DNA from: Vreelandella olivaria | GTDB taxonomy: Bacteria > Pseudomonadota > Gammaproteobacteria > Pseudomonadales > Halomonadaceae | Assembly (NCBI RefSeq): GCF_023507745.1 | Contig: NZ_JALPZO010000112.1 | Location: 124,001 to 188,000, forward strand | Length of the DNA stretch: 64,000 nt | Direction: 5' to 3' | The notes under the pieces: model-generated | The model's input: only the letters and a program-made list of their open reading frames with translations | Databases searched by the model: none | What the model was told of the DNA's origin: nothing | Translations under genes and position numbers: made by a program | Shown here: in pieces, positions 42,863 to 52,605 of the stretch | Layout of the letters: each line of letters opens with the position of its first letter | Position numbering within the stretch: position 1 is the first letter of the stretch

Positions 42863-43765
42863 ATGTCTACAGCCAAACCCACCACACTTACTCCTGGTGC
42901 TCGCTTTCGTGCAGCGCTGGAGAGCAGTCGCCCGTTGCCTATTTTGGGCACAATTAATGCGTATACGGCAATGATGGCCGAACGCGTGGGGCACCAGGCG
43001 ATTTATCTGTCCGGCGGAGGCGTGGCAAATGCTTCATTTGGCCTGCCGGACCTGGGCATGACCACCATGAACGACGTGGTAGAAGACGCCCACCGTATTT
43101 GCGGTGCAACCGATCTGCCGTTGCTGGTAGATATCGATACTGGCTGGGGTGGTGCCTTTAACATTGCGCGTACTGTCAAAGAGATGCAGCGCGCAGGCGT
43201 TGCCGCAGTGCACTTGGAGGATCAGGTAGCCCAAAAACGCTGTGGTCACCGCCCCAATAAGGCCATTGTGTCCCAGCAAGAGATGGTTGACCGCATCAAG
43301 GCCGCCGCAGATGCCAGACTGGACCCGGATTTCTATTTGATAGCCCGCACTGATGCGTTCCAAAAAGAGGGGTTGGATGCGGCGATTGAGCGTGCTAACG
43401 CCTGCGTTGAAGCTGGTGCTGACGCCATCTTTGCTGAGGCGGTCCACACCCTGGATGACTACCAGGCGTTTTGTCAGCGGGTAAATGCTCCCATTCTGGC
43501 TAACATCACTGAATTTGGTGCAACGCCTCTGTTTACTCAGCAAGAGTTGGGCGAGGTTGGTTGTCGCATGGTGCTCTATCCGCTTTCGGCGTTCCGTGCC
43601 ATGAATGCTGCAGCACTAAGAGTTTATCAAAGCATCTTCGATAACGGTCACCAAAAAGAGGTGGTGGATACCATGCAGACCCGCGATGAACTTTATGGCT
43701 TTTTGAACTACCACGATTTCGAGCAGAAACTGGACGCACTTTTTGCAGAACAGCAGGACACCTGA
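42863..43765 (+). CDS. prpB: 2-methylisocitrate lyase
   Basis: A 300-residue member of the isocitrate lyase superfamily. Features are [51 protein letters not shown] (the KKCGH-type catalytic Cys loop) and LIARTDA. It cleaves 2-methylisocitrate to pyruvate and succinate, the last step of the 2-methylcitrate cycle. Ribosome binding site TAGGAG lies before the ATG. 42 bases after the regulator gene. Confidence 0.96.
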   Translation: MSTAKPTTLTPGARFRAALESSRPLPILGTINAYTAMMAERVGHQAIYLSGGGVANASFGLPDLGMTTMNDVVEDAHRICGATDLPLLVDIDTGWGGAFNIARTVKEMQRAGVAAVHLEDQVAQKRCGHRPNKAIVSQQEMVDRIKAAADARLDPDFYLIARTDAFQKEGLDAAIERANACVEAGADAIFAEAVHTLDDYQAFCQRVNAPILANITEFGATPLFTQQELGEVGCRMVLYPLSAFRAMNAAALRVYQSIFDNGHQKEVVDTMQTRDELYGFLNYHDFEQKLDALFAEQQDT

Positions 43766-43827
43766 TGGCCGTTATTCACCATTTTAAGAACTAAAAATAC
43801 AAAACAAAGCACAATAGGAGACACGAC

Positions 43828-44955
43828 ATGGCTGATAAACCCCTAGCAGGAGCAGGATTGCGAGGCCAAAGCGCAGGCGTCACTGCGCTATGTACAGTAG
43901 GTAAAACCGGTTCAGGATTAACTTATCGCGGTTTTGATATTAAAGAACTGGCCGAAAAGGCCCAATTTGAAGAAGTGGCCTATCTATTATTGAAGGGTAA
44001 GCTACCGAACCGTACAGAACTGGATCACTATATTACCAAGCTAAAAGGGCTGCGCGGGCTGCCGGATGCGTTGAAAACCGTGCTTGAGCAGATTCCGAAA
44101 GAGGCCCATCCGATGGATGTAATGCGCACCGGTGCATCCATGCTGGGTAACCTGGAAACAGAAGAGAGCTTCGACGAGCAGCAGGATGTTGCCGACCGAC
44201 TGTTGGCCGTGCTGCCCTCCATCATTTGCTACTGGTACCGCTTCAGTCATGACGGCGTTCGCATTGATACCGAAACCGATGATGCCTCCGTAGGTGGTCA
44301 CTTCCTGCACATGTTGCGAGGTGAACCGGCGTCTGAGCTGCATGCCCGCGTCATGAATGTTTCGCTGATTCTCTACGCCGAGCACGAATTTAACGCATCC
44401 ACCTTTACCGCCCGTGTGTGTGCCTCGACGCTTTCCGATATGCACTCCTGTGTAACTGGCGCGATTGGCTCGCTGCGTGGCCCGTTGCATGGTGGTGCTA
44501 ACGAAGCCGCCATGGCAATGATTGAGAACTGGGTATCACCAGAAGAGGCCGAGAGTGAAATGCTGGGCATGCTGGAGCGCAAAGAGAAAATTATGGGCTT
44601 CGGCCACGCCATCTACCGGGAGTCAGACCCGCGTAACGAGATTATTAAAGAGTGGTCGAAAAAATTAGCTGATGACGTGGGCGATACCGTGCTGTATCCC
44701 GTTTCCGTGCGCTGTGAAGAGGTTATGTGGCGCGAGAAGAAATTGTTCTGCAACGCGGATTTCTTCCATGCCAGTGCGTACCATTTTATGGATATTCCCA
44801 CCAAGCTGTTCACACCGATTTTCGTTATGTCTCGGGTGACCGGCTGGGCAGCCCACGTGTTTGAACAGCGTGCCAATAACCGCATTATTCGCCCCAGCGC
44901 TGATTATATTGGCCCTGAGAAGAGTGAATGGGTGCCCATCGAAGCGCGTGACTGA
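43828..44955 (+). CDS. prpC: 2-methylcitrate synthase
   Basis: A 375-residue citrate-synthase-family enzyme that joins propionyl-CoA to oxaloacetate. Catalytic segments are LHGGANEAAMAMI, GFGHAIYRESDPRNEII (catalytic His and Arg) and the late SADYIGPEKSEWVPIEAR. TYRGFDIKELAEKAQFEEVAYLLL region at the N-terminus is typical of PrpC. ATG at 43828 follows AATAGGAGA. Third gene of the propionate operon. Confidence 0.96.
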   Translation: MADKPLAGAGLRGQSAGVTALCTVGKTGSGLTYRGFDIKELAEKAQFEEVAYLLLKGKLPNRTELDHYITKLKGLRGLPDALKTVLEQIPKEAHPMDVMRTGASMLGNLETEESFDEQQDVADRLLAVLPSIICYWYRFSHDGVRIDTETDDASVGGHFLHMLRGEPASELHARVMNVSLILYAEHEFNASTFTARVCASTLSDMHSCVTGAIGSLRGPLHGGANEAAMAMIENWVSPEEAESEMLGMLERKEKIMGFGHAIYRESDPRNEIIKEWSKKLADDVGDTVLYPVSVRCEEVMWREKKLFCNADFFHASAYHFMDIPTKLFTPIFVMSRVTGWAAHVFEQRANNRIIRPSADYIGPEKSEWVPIEARD

Positions 44956-44986
44956 CCGAGCCTGTGGTGACTAAGTGAGAGGCGTT

Positions 44987-47626
44987 ATGAACACGAATTA
45001 TCGCAAGCCACTACCGGGCGTGATGGTAGATGGTGCGCCGGTAGAGTTCTTTGATGCGCGCCAAGCCATCGATGATATTCAGCCGGGTGCCTACGCCACG
45101 CTACCCTATACCTCCCGGGTACTGGCCGAACAGCTAGTGCGCCGCTGTGACCCAGGGCTGCTCAACGATGCGCTGAAACAGCTGATCGAGCGCAAGCAGG
45201 AGATGGATTTTCCATGGTACCCGGCGCGGGTGGTATGCCACGATATTCTTGGCCAAACCGCACTGGTTGATCTGGCAGGCCTGCGTGATGCAATTGCAGA
45301 GAAGGGCGGTGATCCGGCTAAAGTGAATCCTGTGGTGCCCACACAGCTGATTGTTGATCATTCATTGGCGGTTGAGCATCCAGGCTTTGAGAAGGATGCC
45401 TTTGAGAAAAACCGACAGGTAGAAGATCGTCGTAATGATGACCGTTTCCACTTTATCAACTGGACCAAAGTGGCTTTTGAGAACGTCGACGTGATTCCGC
45501 CGGGCAACGGCATTATGCACCAGATCAATCTGGAGAAAATGTCGCCGGTGGTGCAGTGCCGTCCAGATGACAAGGGCGCGCTCATTGTGTATCCGGATAC
45601 CTGTGTGGGTACTGATAGCCATACCCCTATGGTAGATGCCTTGGGCGTTATTTCGGTAGGGGTCGGTGGCCTGGAAGCAGAAAGTGTGATGTTGGGGCGC
45701 GCATCAATGATGCGTCTGCCGGATATCATTGGTGTGGAGCTAACCGGCAAGTTGCAGCCGGGTATTACCGGCACGGATATGGTGCTGGCGATTACTGAGT
45801 TTCTGCGCAAAGCGCGTGTGGTAGGGGCCTACCTGGAATTTTACGGTGAAGGTGCTGACGCGCTTACGGTGGGGGATCGTGCGACGATCTCCAATATGAC
45901 GCCGGAATATGGTGCCACAGCAGCGATGTTCTACATCGACGAGCAAACCATTGAGTATCTCAAGCTCACTGGGCGTGAAGATGAGCAGGTAGCACTGGTA
46001 GAGGCCTATGCCAGGCAAACCGGCTTGTGGGCCGATAGCCTGAAAACCGCTGAGTATGAGAGAGTGCTGACGTTTGATCTCTCCAGCGTGACGCGCACCC
46101 TGGCGGGGCCATCTAATCCCCATGCCCATTTGCCCACATCCGAGCTTGCTCATCGTGGCATTGCCATTGATCTGGACAAAGCCAGGGCCGATGAGCAGGC
46201 AGGCAGAATGCCGGATGGCGCGGTGATTATTGCCGCAATTACCAGCTGCACCAACACGTCTAACCCACGAAATATGGTGGCGGCTGGATTGATCGCTCGT
46301 AATGCCAATCGTTTGGGGCTGACCCGCAAAACCTGGGTGAAGTCATCGTTGGCGCCCGGTTCTAAAACCGTCAAGATGTACTTGGAAGAAGCCAACTTGA
46401 TGGGTGAGCTGGAAGATCTTGGTTTCGGTGTGGTGGGCTATGCCTGTACGACCTGTAACGGCATGTCCGGCGCGCTAGATCCAAAAATTCAGCAGGAAAT
46501 TATCGACCGTGATCTTTACGCCACGGCGGTGCTTTCCGGTAACCGTAATTTCGATGGGCGTATTCACCCTTACGCTAAGCAAGCATTTTTAGCATCCCCT
46601 CCGTTGGTGGTGGCTTACGCTATTGCGGGTACCATTCGGTTTGATATCGAAAAGGATGTGCTGGGCGTTGACCATGATGGCAACCCCGTCACGCTGAAGG
46701 ATATCTGGCCTGACGACAGCGAAATTGATGCCATCGTAAAAGCGGCGGTTAAGCCGGAGCAGTTTCGGCAAACCTATATCCCGATGTTTGACCTCGATAA
46801 GAGTACACGCTCCCAGGTCAGCCCGTTGTATGAATGGCGCCCCCAAAGCACCTATATTCGTCGCCCGCCTTATTGGGAGGGCAATATGGCGAAGGAGCGG
46901 GGATTGAAAGGGATGCGGCCACTGGCTATTTTGCCGGACAACATCACCACTGATCACCTCTCGCCTTCGAACGCCATTCTGCTCGACAGTGCAGCAGGTG
47001 AGTACCTGCATAAAATGGGCCTGCCAGAGGAAGACTTTAACTCTTATGCCACCCATCGGGGGGATCATTTGACCGCACTGCGCGCGACGCTGGCGAATCC
47101 GAAACTGTTTAACGAAATGGTTCATGATGAGCAGGGCAAGGTGCTACAAGGCTCGCTTGCGCGTATTGAACCGGAAGGCGCCGTAACGCGTATGTGGGAG
47201 GCCATTGAAACCTATATGGAACGTAGGCAACCGTTGATAATTATTGCCGGTGCTGACTATGGCCAGGGATCTTCCCGTGACTGGGCGGCAAAAGGGGTTG
47301 CGCTGGCAGGCGTTGAGGCGATCGTTGCTGAAGGTTTTGAGCGGATTCACCGTACCAACCTGATTGGCATGGGGGTGATGCCGCTACAGTTTGAAGAGGG
47401 CACCACGCGTAAAACCTTGGCGCTGGATGGTACGGAAATTTTCGATGTGGAAGGCGCCCCCGAGCCGCGTGGCATGCTAACACTGGTGATTCACCGCCAG
47501 AGTGGCAGCCGCGAACAGGTGCCAGTGGTATGCCGCCTGGACACTGCCGAAGAAGTGACGATTTATTCTGCAGGTGGGGTACTGCAGCGTTTTGCCCAGG
47601 ACTTCCTTGCCTCCACTGCGGCCTAG
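44987..47626 (+). CDS. acnD: Fe-S 2-methylcitrate dehydratase AcnD
   Basis: A 879-residue aconitase-family protein. Cluster Cys residues are in ITSCTNTSNPRN and YACTTCNGMSG; other hallmarks are GTDSHTPMVDALGV and the C-terminal swivel domain ADYGQGSSRDWAAKG. AcnD dehydrates 2-methylcitrate to an isomer of methylaconitate that needs PrpF. Together with PrpF it replaces the cofactor-free PrpD, which is absent here. ATG 44987 follows GAGAGG; an earlier GTG at 44975 is rejected. The gene starts 31 bases after prpC. Confidence 0.95.
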   Translation: MNTNYRKPLPGVMVDGAPVEFFDARQAIDDIQPGAYATLPYTSRVLAEQLVRRCDPGLLNDALKQLIERKQEMDFPWYPARVVCHDILGQTALVDLAGLRDAIAEKGGDPAKVNPVVPTQLIVDHSLAVEHPGFEKDAFEKNRQVEDRRNDDRFHFINWTKVAFENVDVIPPGNGIMHQINLEKMSPVVQCRPDDKGALIVYPDTCVGTDSHTPMVDALGVISVGVGGLEAESVMLGRASMMRLPDIIGVELTGKLQPGITGTDMVLAITEFLRKARVVGAYLEFYGEGADALTVGDRATISNMTPEYGATAAMFYIDEQTIEYLKLTGREDEQVALVEAYARQTGLWADSLKTAEYERVLTFDLSSVTRTLAGPSNPHAHLPTSELAHRGIAIDLDKARADEQAGRMPDGAVIIAAITSCTNTSNPRNMVAAGLIARNANRLGLTRKTWVKSSLAPGSKTVKMYLEEANLMGELEDLGFGVVGYACTTCNGMSGALDPKIQQEIIDRDLYATAVLSGNRNFDGRIHPYAKQAFLASPPLVVAYAIAGTIRFDIEKDVLGVDHDGNPVTLKDIWPDDSEIDAIVKAAVKPEQFRQTYIPMFDLDKSTRSQVSPLYEWRPQSTYIRRPPYWEGNMAKERGLKGMRPLAILPDNITTDHLSPSNAILLDSAAGEYLHKMGLPEEDFNSYATHRGDHLTALRATLANPKLFNEMVHDEQGKVLQGSLARIEPEGAVTRMWEAIETYMERRQPLIIIAGADYGQGSSRDWAAKGVALAGVEAIVAEGFERIHRTNLIGMGVMPLQFEEGTTRKTLALDGTEIFDVEGAPEPRGMLTLVIHRQSGSREQVPVVCRLDTAEEVTIYSAGGVLQRFAQDFLASTAA

Positions 47627-47667
47627 CGTTATCGCTCGGCTGCATGATTCAACGGGTGTGAGCGCAG

Positions 47668-47698
47668 TAGCCCGGTACCAGATGCCGGGCTATTTTAT
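47668..47698 (+). terminator. Terminator-like hairpin between acnD and prpF
   Basis: TAGCCCGG (47668-47675) and CCGGGCTA (47685-47692) form an 8-pair stem with a 9-base loop, followed by TTTTATT. It lies between acnD and prpF, so it may attenuate or partly end transcription before prpF. It is immediately upstream of the prpF ribosome binding site. Confidence 0.65.
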
Positions 47699-47710
47699 TG
47701 GAGTGTTGCT

Positions 47711-48901
47711 ATGTCAGTTGCTATGTCACATGTTGCGCAAATTAGTATTCCTGCCACTTACATGCGCGGTGGTACCAGTAAAGGGGTGTTCTTTACGCTT
47801 AATGATTTGCCTAAAGCCGCTCAGGTACCGGGTGAGGCTCGGGATAAGCTTTTACTGCGGGTGATTGGTAGCCCCGACCCTTACGAAAAGCAGATTGACG
47901 GGATGGGAGGAGCTACCTCCAGTACCAGTAAGACGGTGATTCTGTCCAAGAGTGAGTCATCGGATCATGATGTGGATTATCTGTTTGGTCAGGTGTCCAT
48001 TGATAAGCCCTTTGTGGACTGGAGCGGCAACTGCGGTAACCTTTCTGCGGCGGTGGGGCCTTATGCCATTGCCAATGGATTAGTGAACCCGGCCAAGGTG
48101 CCCGAAAACGGTATGGCGGAAGTGCGTATCTGGCAGGTTAATATCCAGAAAACCATTGTGGCCCAGGTGCCGATCACAAATGGTCAGGTTCAGGAAACTG
48201 GTGATTTTGAGCTGGATGGTGTGACCTTTCCCGCTGCTGAAATTCCCGTGGCCTTTATGGATCCTGCCGATGGTGAAGGAGCAATTTTTCCTACCGGAAA
48301 TCTGGTTGATAACCTGGAGGTGTCGGGGGTGGGCGTTTTGAAAGTAACGCTGATCAATGCCGGTATCCCAACCGTATTTATCAATGCTGAGGATATCGGT
48401 TATACCGGATGCGAGCTTCAGGAAGAGATTAATGGTGATGCCAAGGCCCTGGCAATGTTTGAGGCGATTCGTGCCTATGGTGCTGTGCGTATGGGGTTGA
48501 TTAACCATGTGGATGAGGCAGTCGGCCGGCAGCATACGCCTAAAGTGGCCTTTGTTGCTCCGCCATCCGGCTATACGGCTTCAAGTGGTAAGCGGGTTAA
48601 CGCGGATAGTATTGATTTGCTGGTACGGGCGCTGTCAATGGGTAAGCTACATCACGCCATGATGGGGACGGCAGCGGTGGCGATTGGTGCGGCGGCGGCT
48701 ATTCAGGGGACACTAGTGAACTTGGCGGCAGGTGGGGTTGAGCGGGAGGCGGTCACGTTCGGGCATCCTTCCGGCTCGCTGCGTGTAGGGGCCAAGGCCA
48801 GTCTGGTGGATGGGCGCTGGCAGATTGATCAAGCGGTGATGAGCCGCAGTGCACGGGTGTTAATGGAGGGCAGGGTTCGTATCCCCGGTGACAGCTGCTA
48901 A
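47711..48901 (+). CDS. prpF: 2-methylaconitate cis-trans isomerase PrpF
   Basis: A 396-residue protein of the PrpF/diaminopimelate epimerase fold. Typical segments are IPATYMRGGTSKGVFF, DGMGGATSSTSKTVI, VDWSGNCGNLSAAVGP, and TFGHPSGSLRVGA. PrpF isomerises the AcnD product so the cycle can proceed. ATG 47711 follows TTGGAG by 7 bases; a second ATG four codons in is possible. Last gene of the propionate operon, preceded by a terminator-like hairpin. Confidence 0.95.
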   Translation: MSVAMSHVAQISIPATYMRGGTSKGVFFTLNDLPKAAQVPGEARDKLLLRVIGSPDPYEKQIDGMGGATSSTSKTVILSKSESSDHDVDYLFGQVSIDKPFVDWSGNCGNLSAAVGPYAIANGLVNPAKVPENGMAEVRIWQVNIQKTIVAQVPITNGQVQETGDFELDGVTFPAAEIPVAFMDPADGEGAIFPTGNLVDNLEVSGVGVLKVTLINAGIPTVFINAEDIGYTGCELQEEINGDAKALAMFEAIRAYGAVRMGLINHVDEAVGRQHTPKVAFVAPPSGYTASSGKRVNADSIDLLVRALSMGKLHHAMMGTAAVAIGAAAAIQGTLVNLAAGGVEREAVTFGHPSGSLRVGAKASLVDGRWQIDQAVMSRSARVLMEGRVRIPGDSC

Positions 48902-48960
48902 ATGGTATATCTCTTTACAACCGCTCGGCGCTGGCCGTCGAGCGGTTGGGCGACATGGTA

Positions 48961-49245
48961 TTACTCGTCAAATGTTATTTGATCGCGCATACGGTCAACA
49001 GTGGCCACACCAATACCACTGACACGGGCTAAATCATCGGCATTTTCAAATGCACCATTGGCCTCTCGCTCTTCAATGATGGCGGCAGCACGGGTAGGGC
49101 CAATGCCCGGTAGCTCTGCCAGTAACTCTTCATCCGCAGTGTTGATATTGATAGGTGCTACTGTTTGCGCCAGGGCAGTACCAGAAACACCCAGGCAGAA
49201 ACTTAACAGCAGGGCAGCCAATACTCTTTTGAACGTAGTTTGCAT
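48961..49245 (-). CDS. ComEA-like helix-hairpin-helix protein
   Basis: A 94-residue secreted protein: a signal peptide (1 to about 26, ending GTALAQ) then a HhH DNA-binding motif pair (ININTADEELLAELPGIGPTR, about 33-53, and ARVSGIGVATVDRMRD). It resembles the periplasmic DNA-binding domain of ComEA used in natural competence, but lacks the upstream domain of Bacillus ComEA. A role in DNA uptake is plausible, not shown. Convergent with prpF and divergent from pyrF. Confidence 0.88.
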   Translation of the reverse strand: MQTTFKRVLAALLLSFCLGVSGTALAQTVAPININTADEELLAELPGIGPTRAAAIIEEREANGAFENADDLARVSGIGVATVDRMRDQITFDE

Positions 49246-49394
49246 CGTTTATTTCCTTTGCGTTAACTGACAATAGAGCACTTTAGGTGAGTTGCCTAAA
49301 AGTGCGACGGTTAGCGTTGTCTCACTGTCTTGACTCCGCTTGGTTAATTTAGCTTGGTAAGCACTTGGTTTCTGTCAGCGATTGACGACACGGC

Positions 49395-49436
49395 GTGTAA
49401 GTTTTTTGCTATACAGGTATGGCAAATTGCTTACAC
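49395..49436. promoter_or_regulatory. Imperfect 42-base inverted repeat upstream of pyrF
   Basis: The arms GTGTAAGTTTTTTGC and GCAAATTGCTTACAC match at 12 of 15 positions around a 12-base centre. It is about 55 bases upstream of the pyrF start, before a TACAAT (49457-49462) that could be the -10. Likely a regulatory site or RNA hairpin; no factor was assigned. Confidence 0.45.
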
Positions 49437-49490
49437 AGCTAGGGATGGGAGACTGTTACAATACGGCAAAAATATATCTGGAGTGAGCGT

Positions 49491-50192
49491 GTGACCACCG
49501 AATCCCCGTTGATTATCGCCTTGGATTACCCCTCCCTTGACGCTGCTTTATGTATGGCCGATCAGTTAGATCCTGCCCGCTGCCGTGTGAAGGTGGGTAA
49601 GGAGCTGTTTACCCGTAGCGGCCCCGCTATTCTGGAGGCCCTGCACGGGCGCGGGTTCGAGGTGTTTCTTGACCTCAAGTTTCACGACATCCCCAATACC
49701 GTGGCGGGCGCGGTGCAAGCGGCTGCCGAGCAAGGCGTATGGATGGTGAATGTGCATGCCTCGGGAGGGCGCAGAATGATGGAGGTAGCCGCCAAGCGTC
49801 TACAGGATCACAACTTTTCTACCCACCTGATTGCGGTCACTGTGCTGACCAGCATGCAGGCCGAGGATTTAAATGAAACCGGCGTGGTGGCCATGCCGGA
49901 AGAGCAGGTGATGCGCTTGGCCATGCTAACTCAACAGAGTGGTTTGGGCGGGGTGGTATGCTCCGCACAAGAAGCAGCACAGATCAATGCACAGTGTGGT
50001 AGTGACTTCCTGAAGGTCACCCCTGGTATCCGGCCGGGCTTCGCTGCCGCCAATGATCAGCAGAGAATTATGACTCCCAGTGATGCAATGCGGGCGGGAA
50101 GTAGCCATTTAGTAGTGGGGCGACCGGTCACTCAGGCAAAAGACCCCATGATGGCGTTGGCCGCTATTGAAACGGAGCTGGGTGCTTCGTGA
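49491..50192 (+). CDS. pyrF: Orotidine 5'-phosphate decarboxylase
   Basis: A 233-residue TIM-barrel enzyme of pyrimidine synthesis, converting OMP to UMP. Seen are [28 protein letters not shown], the catalytic [13 protein letters not shown] (Asp-Lys-x-His-Asp set) and [12 protein letters not shown] for phosphate binding. The start is GTG with CTGGAG upstream. Its stop codon is followed after 12 bases by the end of the convergent lapB. Confidence 0.96.
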   Translation: MTTESPLIIALDYPSLDAALCMADQLDPARCRVKVGKELFTRSGPAILEALHGRGFEVFLDLKFHDIPNTVAGAVQAAAEQGVWMVNVHASGGRRMMEVAAKRLQDHNFSTHLIAVTVLTSMQAEDLNETGVVAMPEEQVMRLAMLTQQSGLGGVVCSAQEAAQINAQCGSDFLKVTPGIRPGFAAANDQQRIMTPSDAMRAGSSHLVVGRPVTQAKDPMMALAAIETELGAS

Positions 50193-50204
50193 GAGTGCTT
50201 TCCG

Positions 50205-51404
50205 CTATTCACCTTCAACACCGGTAATGGGCTTGATGGTGCCCCAACGACGGCAACTGGGGCACTGCCAGGCCAGGCTATCACTGGCGAAGCCGCAGCG
50301 GCGGCAGCGATGGCGGGGCCTGCCTTCCAAGAGCGCGTTGGTATGGTGTTTGAGTAACAGCAGGCGGGTATCAGGGGGTGTTTTGCCACTTAAGCGCTGG
50401 CTTTCGAGGTAAAGATCGATCAGATAATCAAGCCCACCCAGGCTGGGAGCTTCTCTGAGCCACTCACCTGTGCACTCTATAGCGCTATCCACGCCGTCGC
50501 GATGGTGAATAAGCTCGCCCAGTGAAACAATGACACTGGTATAGGGGGCCTGACCAAGCAATTGGTAGAGGTGGGTCTCAAACCCAGCCGTATCATTGTT
50601 ACGTTCATAAGCGCGTTGTAGGGCAGGAATCATGGTGGGAATATGGGCAATATCTTGCCGAGGAATACGGCTCAGATATTCAATGGTGCGGCTATAATGG
50701 CCGTTCTCCATTTCCAACTCAGCCAGAAGTAGCGTGGCACGTACACAGCGCTCATCCAGTTGCAGAGCTTTCTTTAAGTGTTTTCGCGCCAGTGCCCGGC
50801 TAGCCTGCTGAATCTCAACCTGGGCCAGCTCGCATAGCCAGTGGGCGGCGGGGCGGCGCATGCCTGGCTGCTGTTTAAGCATGGGTTGCACCACATCCAG
50901 AGCGTCCTGCCACTCTTTTTCGCGCTCCAGCAAGTCAACCAATAAGCGCTTGGCTGCTTGGTGGTAGGTGCTGTTAACAGATTGTTCTAACAGTGTGCGT
51001 AGCAAGCGTTGAGCGCGATCATGAACGCCCAGCGCCATAAAATCCCGGGCCAGCTCGAGTTGGATGTGCTCGTTTGTGGCAGGGGATAACGCCGGGCGGG
51101 CAAGAAGGTTCTGGTGGATGCTGACCGCTTTATCAGCCTCGCCTCGTGTGCGAAAAAGCTTACCGAGAGCAATATGTGTTTCCACGGTATCGCTATTTAC
51201 GTCGAGAGCATTGATAAATGTATTAATGGCTTCGTCGGGCTGCTCATTTAACAGGTAGTTGAGCCCAACGAAGTATTCCCGCGATAAGCTGGGTGATCGG
51301 GATGCGGCGGAGGTTCGCCTACGACGAGAGCCATGGCGCATACCCAGCCCGAAGCCTATTGAAATGGCTGCCAACAGCACGCCCAGCAGCACGGCATCAT
51401 GCAT
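50205..51404 (-). CDS. lapB: Lipopolysaccharide assembly protein LapB (YciM)
   Basis: A 399-residue protein anchored by one N-terminal membrane helix (about 5-23, AVLLGVLLAAISIGFGLG), followed by a series of TPR repeats (about 45-340, starting LSREYFVGLNYLLNEQPDEA) and a C-terminal rubredoxin-like metal knuckle, CRRCGF then WQCPSCRRWGTI. It controls FtsH-mediated turnover of LpxC and thus LPS amount. It follows lapA directly (stop and start adjacent), so the two are co-transcribed. Confidence 0.95.
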   Translation of the reverse strand: MHDAVLLGVLLAAISIGFGLGMRHGSRRRRTSAASRSPSLSREYFVGLNYLLNEQPDEAINTFINALDVNSDTVETHIALGKLFRTRGEADKAVSIHQNLLARPALSPATNEHIQLELARDFMALGVHDRAQRLLRTLLEQSVNSTYHQAAKRLLVDLLEREKEWQDALDVVQPMLKQQPGMRRPAAHWLCELAQVEIQQASRALARKHLKKALQLDERCVRATLLLAELEMENGHYSRTIEYLSRIPRQDIAHIPTMIPALQRAYERNNDTAGFETHLYQLLGQAPYTSVIVSLGELIHHRDGVDSAIECTGEWLREAPSLGGLDYLIDLYLESQRLSGKTPPDTRLLLLKHHTNALLEGRPRHRCRRCGFASDSLAWQCPSCRRWGTIKPITGVEGE

Positions 51405-51710
51405 TTACGCCAGTTCCTTGAACTCCTGAGTGCGTAAGCGATCCAGCTCCTTACGCTGCTGTTTATTATGGCGTTCGCTACGTGCAAGGCGTGCTTTAAG
51501 CCTAATATAAACGCCCAGCATGGCTAACATGCCCAATATGACACCAAAGGCTAGTGTGGCCAGCAGCCATACGGAAAGCGAAACAGGGGGCAGTTCGGCC
51601 CAAATCAGATTCAAGGCAATGGTTTGCTGGTTGTTAACGGCAAACAGAATGCCGATTAGCATCACAACCAGCATGATAACGGCCAGAATCAGCCCTTTGA
51701 TCCAACGCAT
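51405..51710 (-). CDS. lapA: Lipopolysaccharide assembly protein LapA (YciS)
   Basis: A 101-residue inner-membrane protein with two hydrophobic helices (about 5-25 and 45-68) and a basic, coiled-coil cytosolic tail (ARLARSERHNKQQRKELDRL). The family partner of LapB in LPS assembly. It lies 98 bases after ihfB on the same strand, the common ihfB-lapA-lapB arrangement. Confidence 0.9.
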   Translation of the reverse strand: MRWIKGLILAVIMLVVMLIGILFAVNNQQTIALNLIWAELPPVSLSVWLLATLAFGVILGMLAMLGVYIRLKARLARSERHNKQQRKELDRLRTQEFKELA

Positions 51711-51808
51711 GAGAGTTTCCTAGTCAGTGACATTCACGGTGGCTCTATTGTGTCTGAGTCGGAGCGTGACGTCATCCCGCAGAAGGTCGCAAGCTAGCTT
51801 AAAGCTTA

Positions 51809-52105
51809 TTAATAGCCCAGTGCACGACTCGCATCGACCTGCTCTCGTAACTCTTTACCCGGTTTGAAATGGGGTACGTATTTGCCATCCAAATCGACAG
51901 GGTCGCCGGTTTTTGGATTTCGCCCGGTGCGTGGTTCACGGTAATGCAGTGAAAAACTGCCAAAGCCGCGAATTTCCACACGCCCGCCACTGGCTAAGGC
52001 ATCGGTCATATCATCCAGGATAATACGCACCGCCGTCTCAACTTCTTTGGCGGATAGCTCCGGTTGACGCATCGCAATTTGTTCGATTAGTTCAGATTTG
52101 GTCAT
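51809..52105 (-). CDS. ihfB: Integration host factor subunit beta
   Basis: A 98-residue HU/IHF-family protein beginning [20 protein letters not shown], with the beta-arm segment [15 protein letters not shown] and [12 protein letters not shown] (proline tip that kinks DNA). It pairs with IhfA and bends DNA at promoters and, in some type I CRISPR systems, at leaders. The ATG at 52105 follows GGGAG; an in-frame extension upstream is rejected. The usual upstream neighbour rpsA is not present here; sdhE is divergent instead. Confidence 0.96.
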   Translation of the reverse strand: MTKSELIEQIAMRQPELSAKEVETAVRIILDDMTDALASGGRVEIRGFGSFSLHYREPRTGRNPKTGDPVDLDGKYVPHFKPGKELREQVDASRALGY

Positions 52106-52311
52106 CGGTTGGCTCCCTGCGAACTTTAAAGGCCGTACGCGCATGCGACCTCGATAACATCGAGTTCAGCATACTGCGCATTACGACATAAAACAATTCA
52201 GATAAAACAAGGTACTAGACTGAATTACAGCATAGGCGAAGGACGGCGCTGGCGCGACCCTGTGGCTTCGGTATACTGGCTTCTCATTTTACCTATCATG
52301 AGAGGCTGACC

Positions 52312-52605
52312 TTGAGCGACGATACATCCCCCGCAGCCATACTGCGCAAGCGGCTTTACTGGCACTCACGACGTGGAATGTGGGAGCTGGATTTGCTGCT
52401 GATCCCCTTTCTTGAGAAACGCTTTGATGCGCTTAGCGAAGAGGACCAGCTGGCTTATGAGCGTTTAATTACCGAGGAGGATCAGGATCTGTTTGTATGG
52501 CTGATGCATCGGGAATGGCCCGAGGAGCCTTCCCAGCGTCGTATTGTTCAAATGATCGTTGAACATGCTGAGACCACCGATAACTCTGCTTATCGTACGC
52601 TCTAA
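52312..52605 (+). CDS. sdhE: FAD assembly factor SdhE
   Basis: A 97-residue protein with the signature LYWHSRRGMWELDLLLIPFL, where RGxWE is needed for flavinylation of SdhA. It aids covalent FAD attachment to succinate dehydrogenase and fumarate reductase. The start is TTG at 52312, with GAGAGG about 7 bases before it. Its 3' end overlaps ygfX by 41 bases, so ygfX is translationally coupled. Confidence 0.93.
   Translation: MSDDTSPAAILRKRLYWHSRRGMWELDLLLIPFLEKRFDALSEEDQLAYERLITEEDQDLFVWLMHREWPEEPSQRRIVQMIVEHAETTDNSAYRTL

Noticed and set aside
43034..43543. 169-codon frame antisense to prpB
   Set aside because: Shadow of prpB; no family similarity and no start signal.
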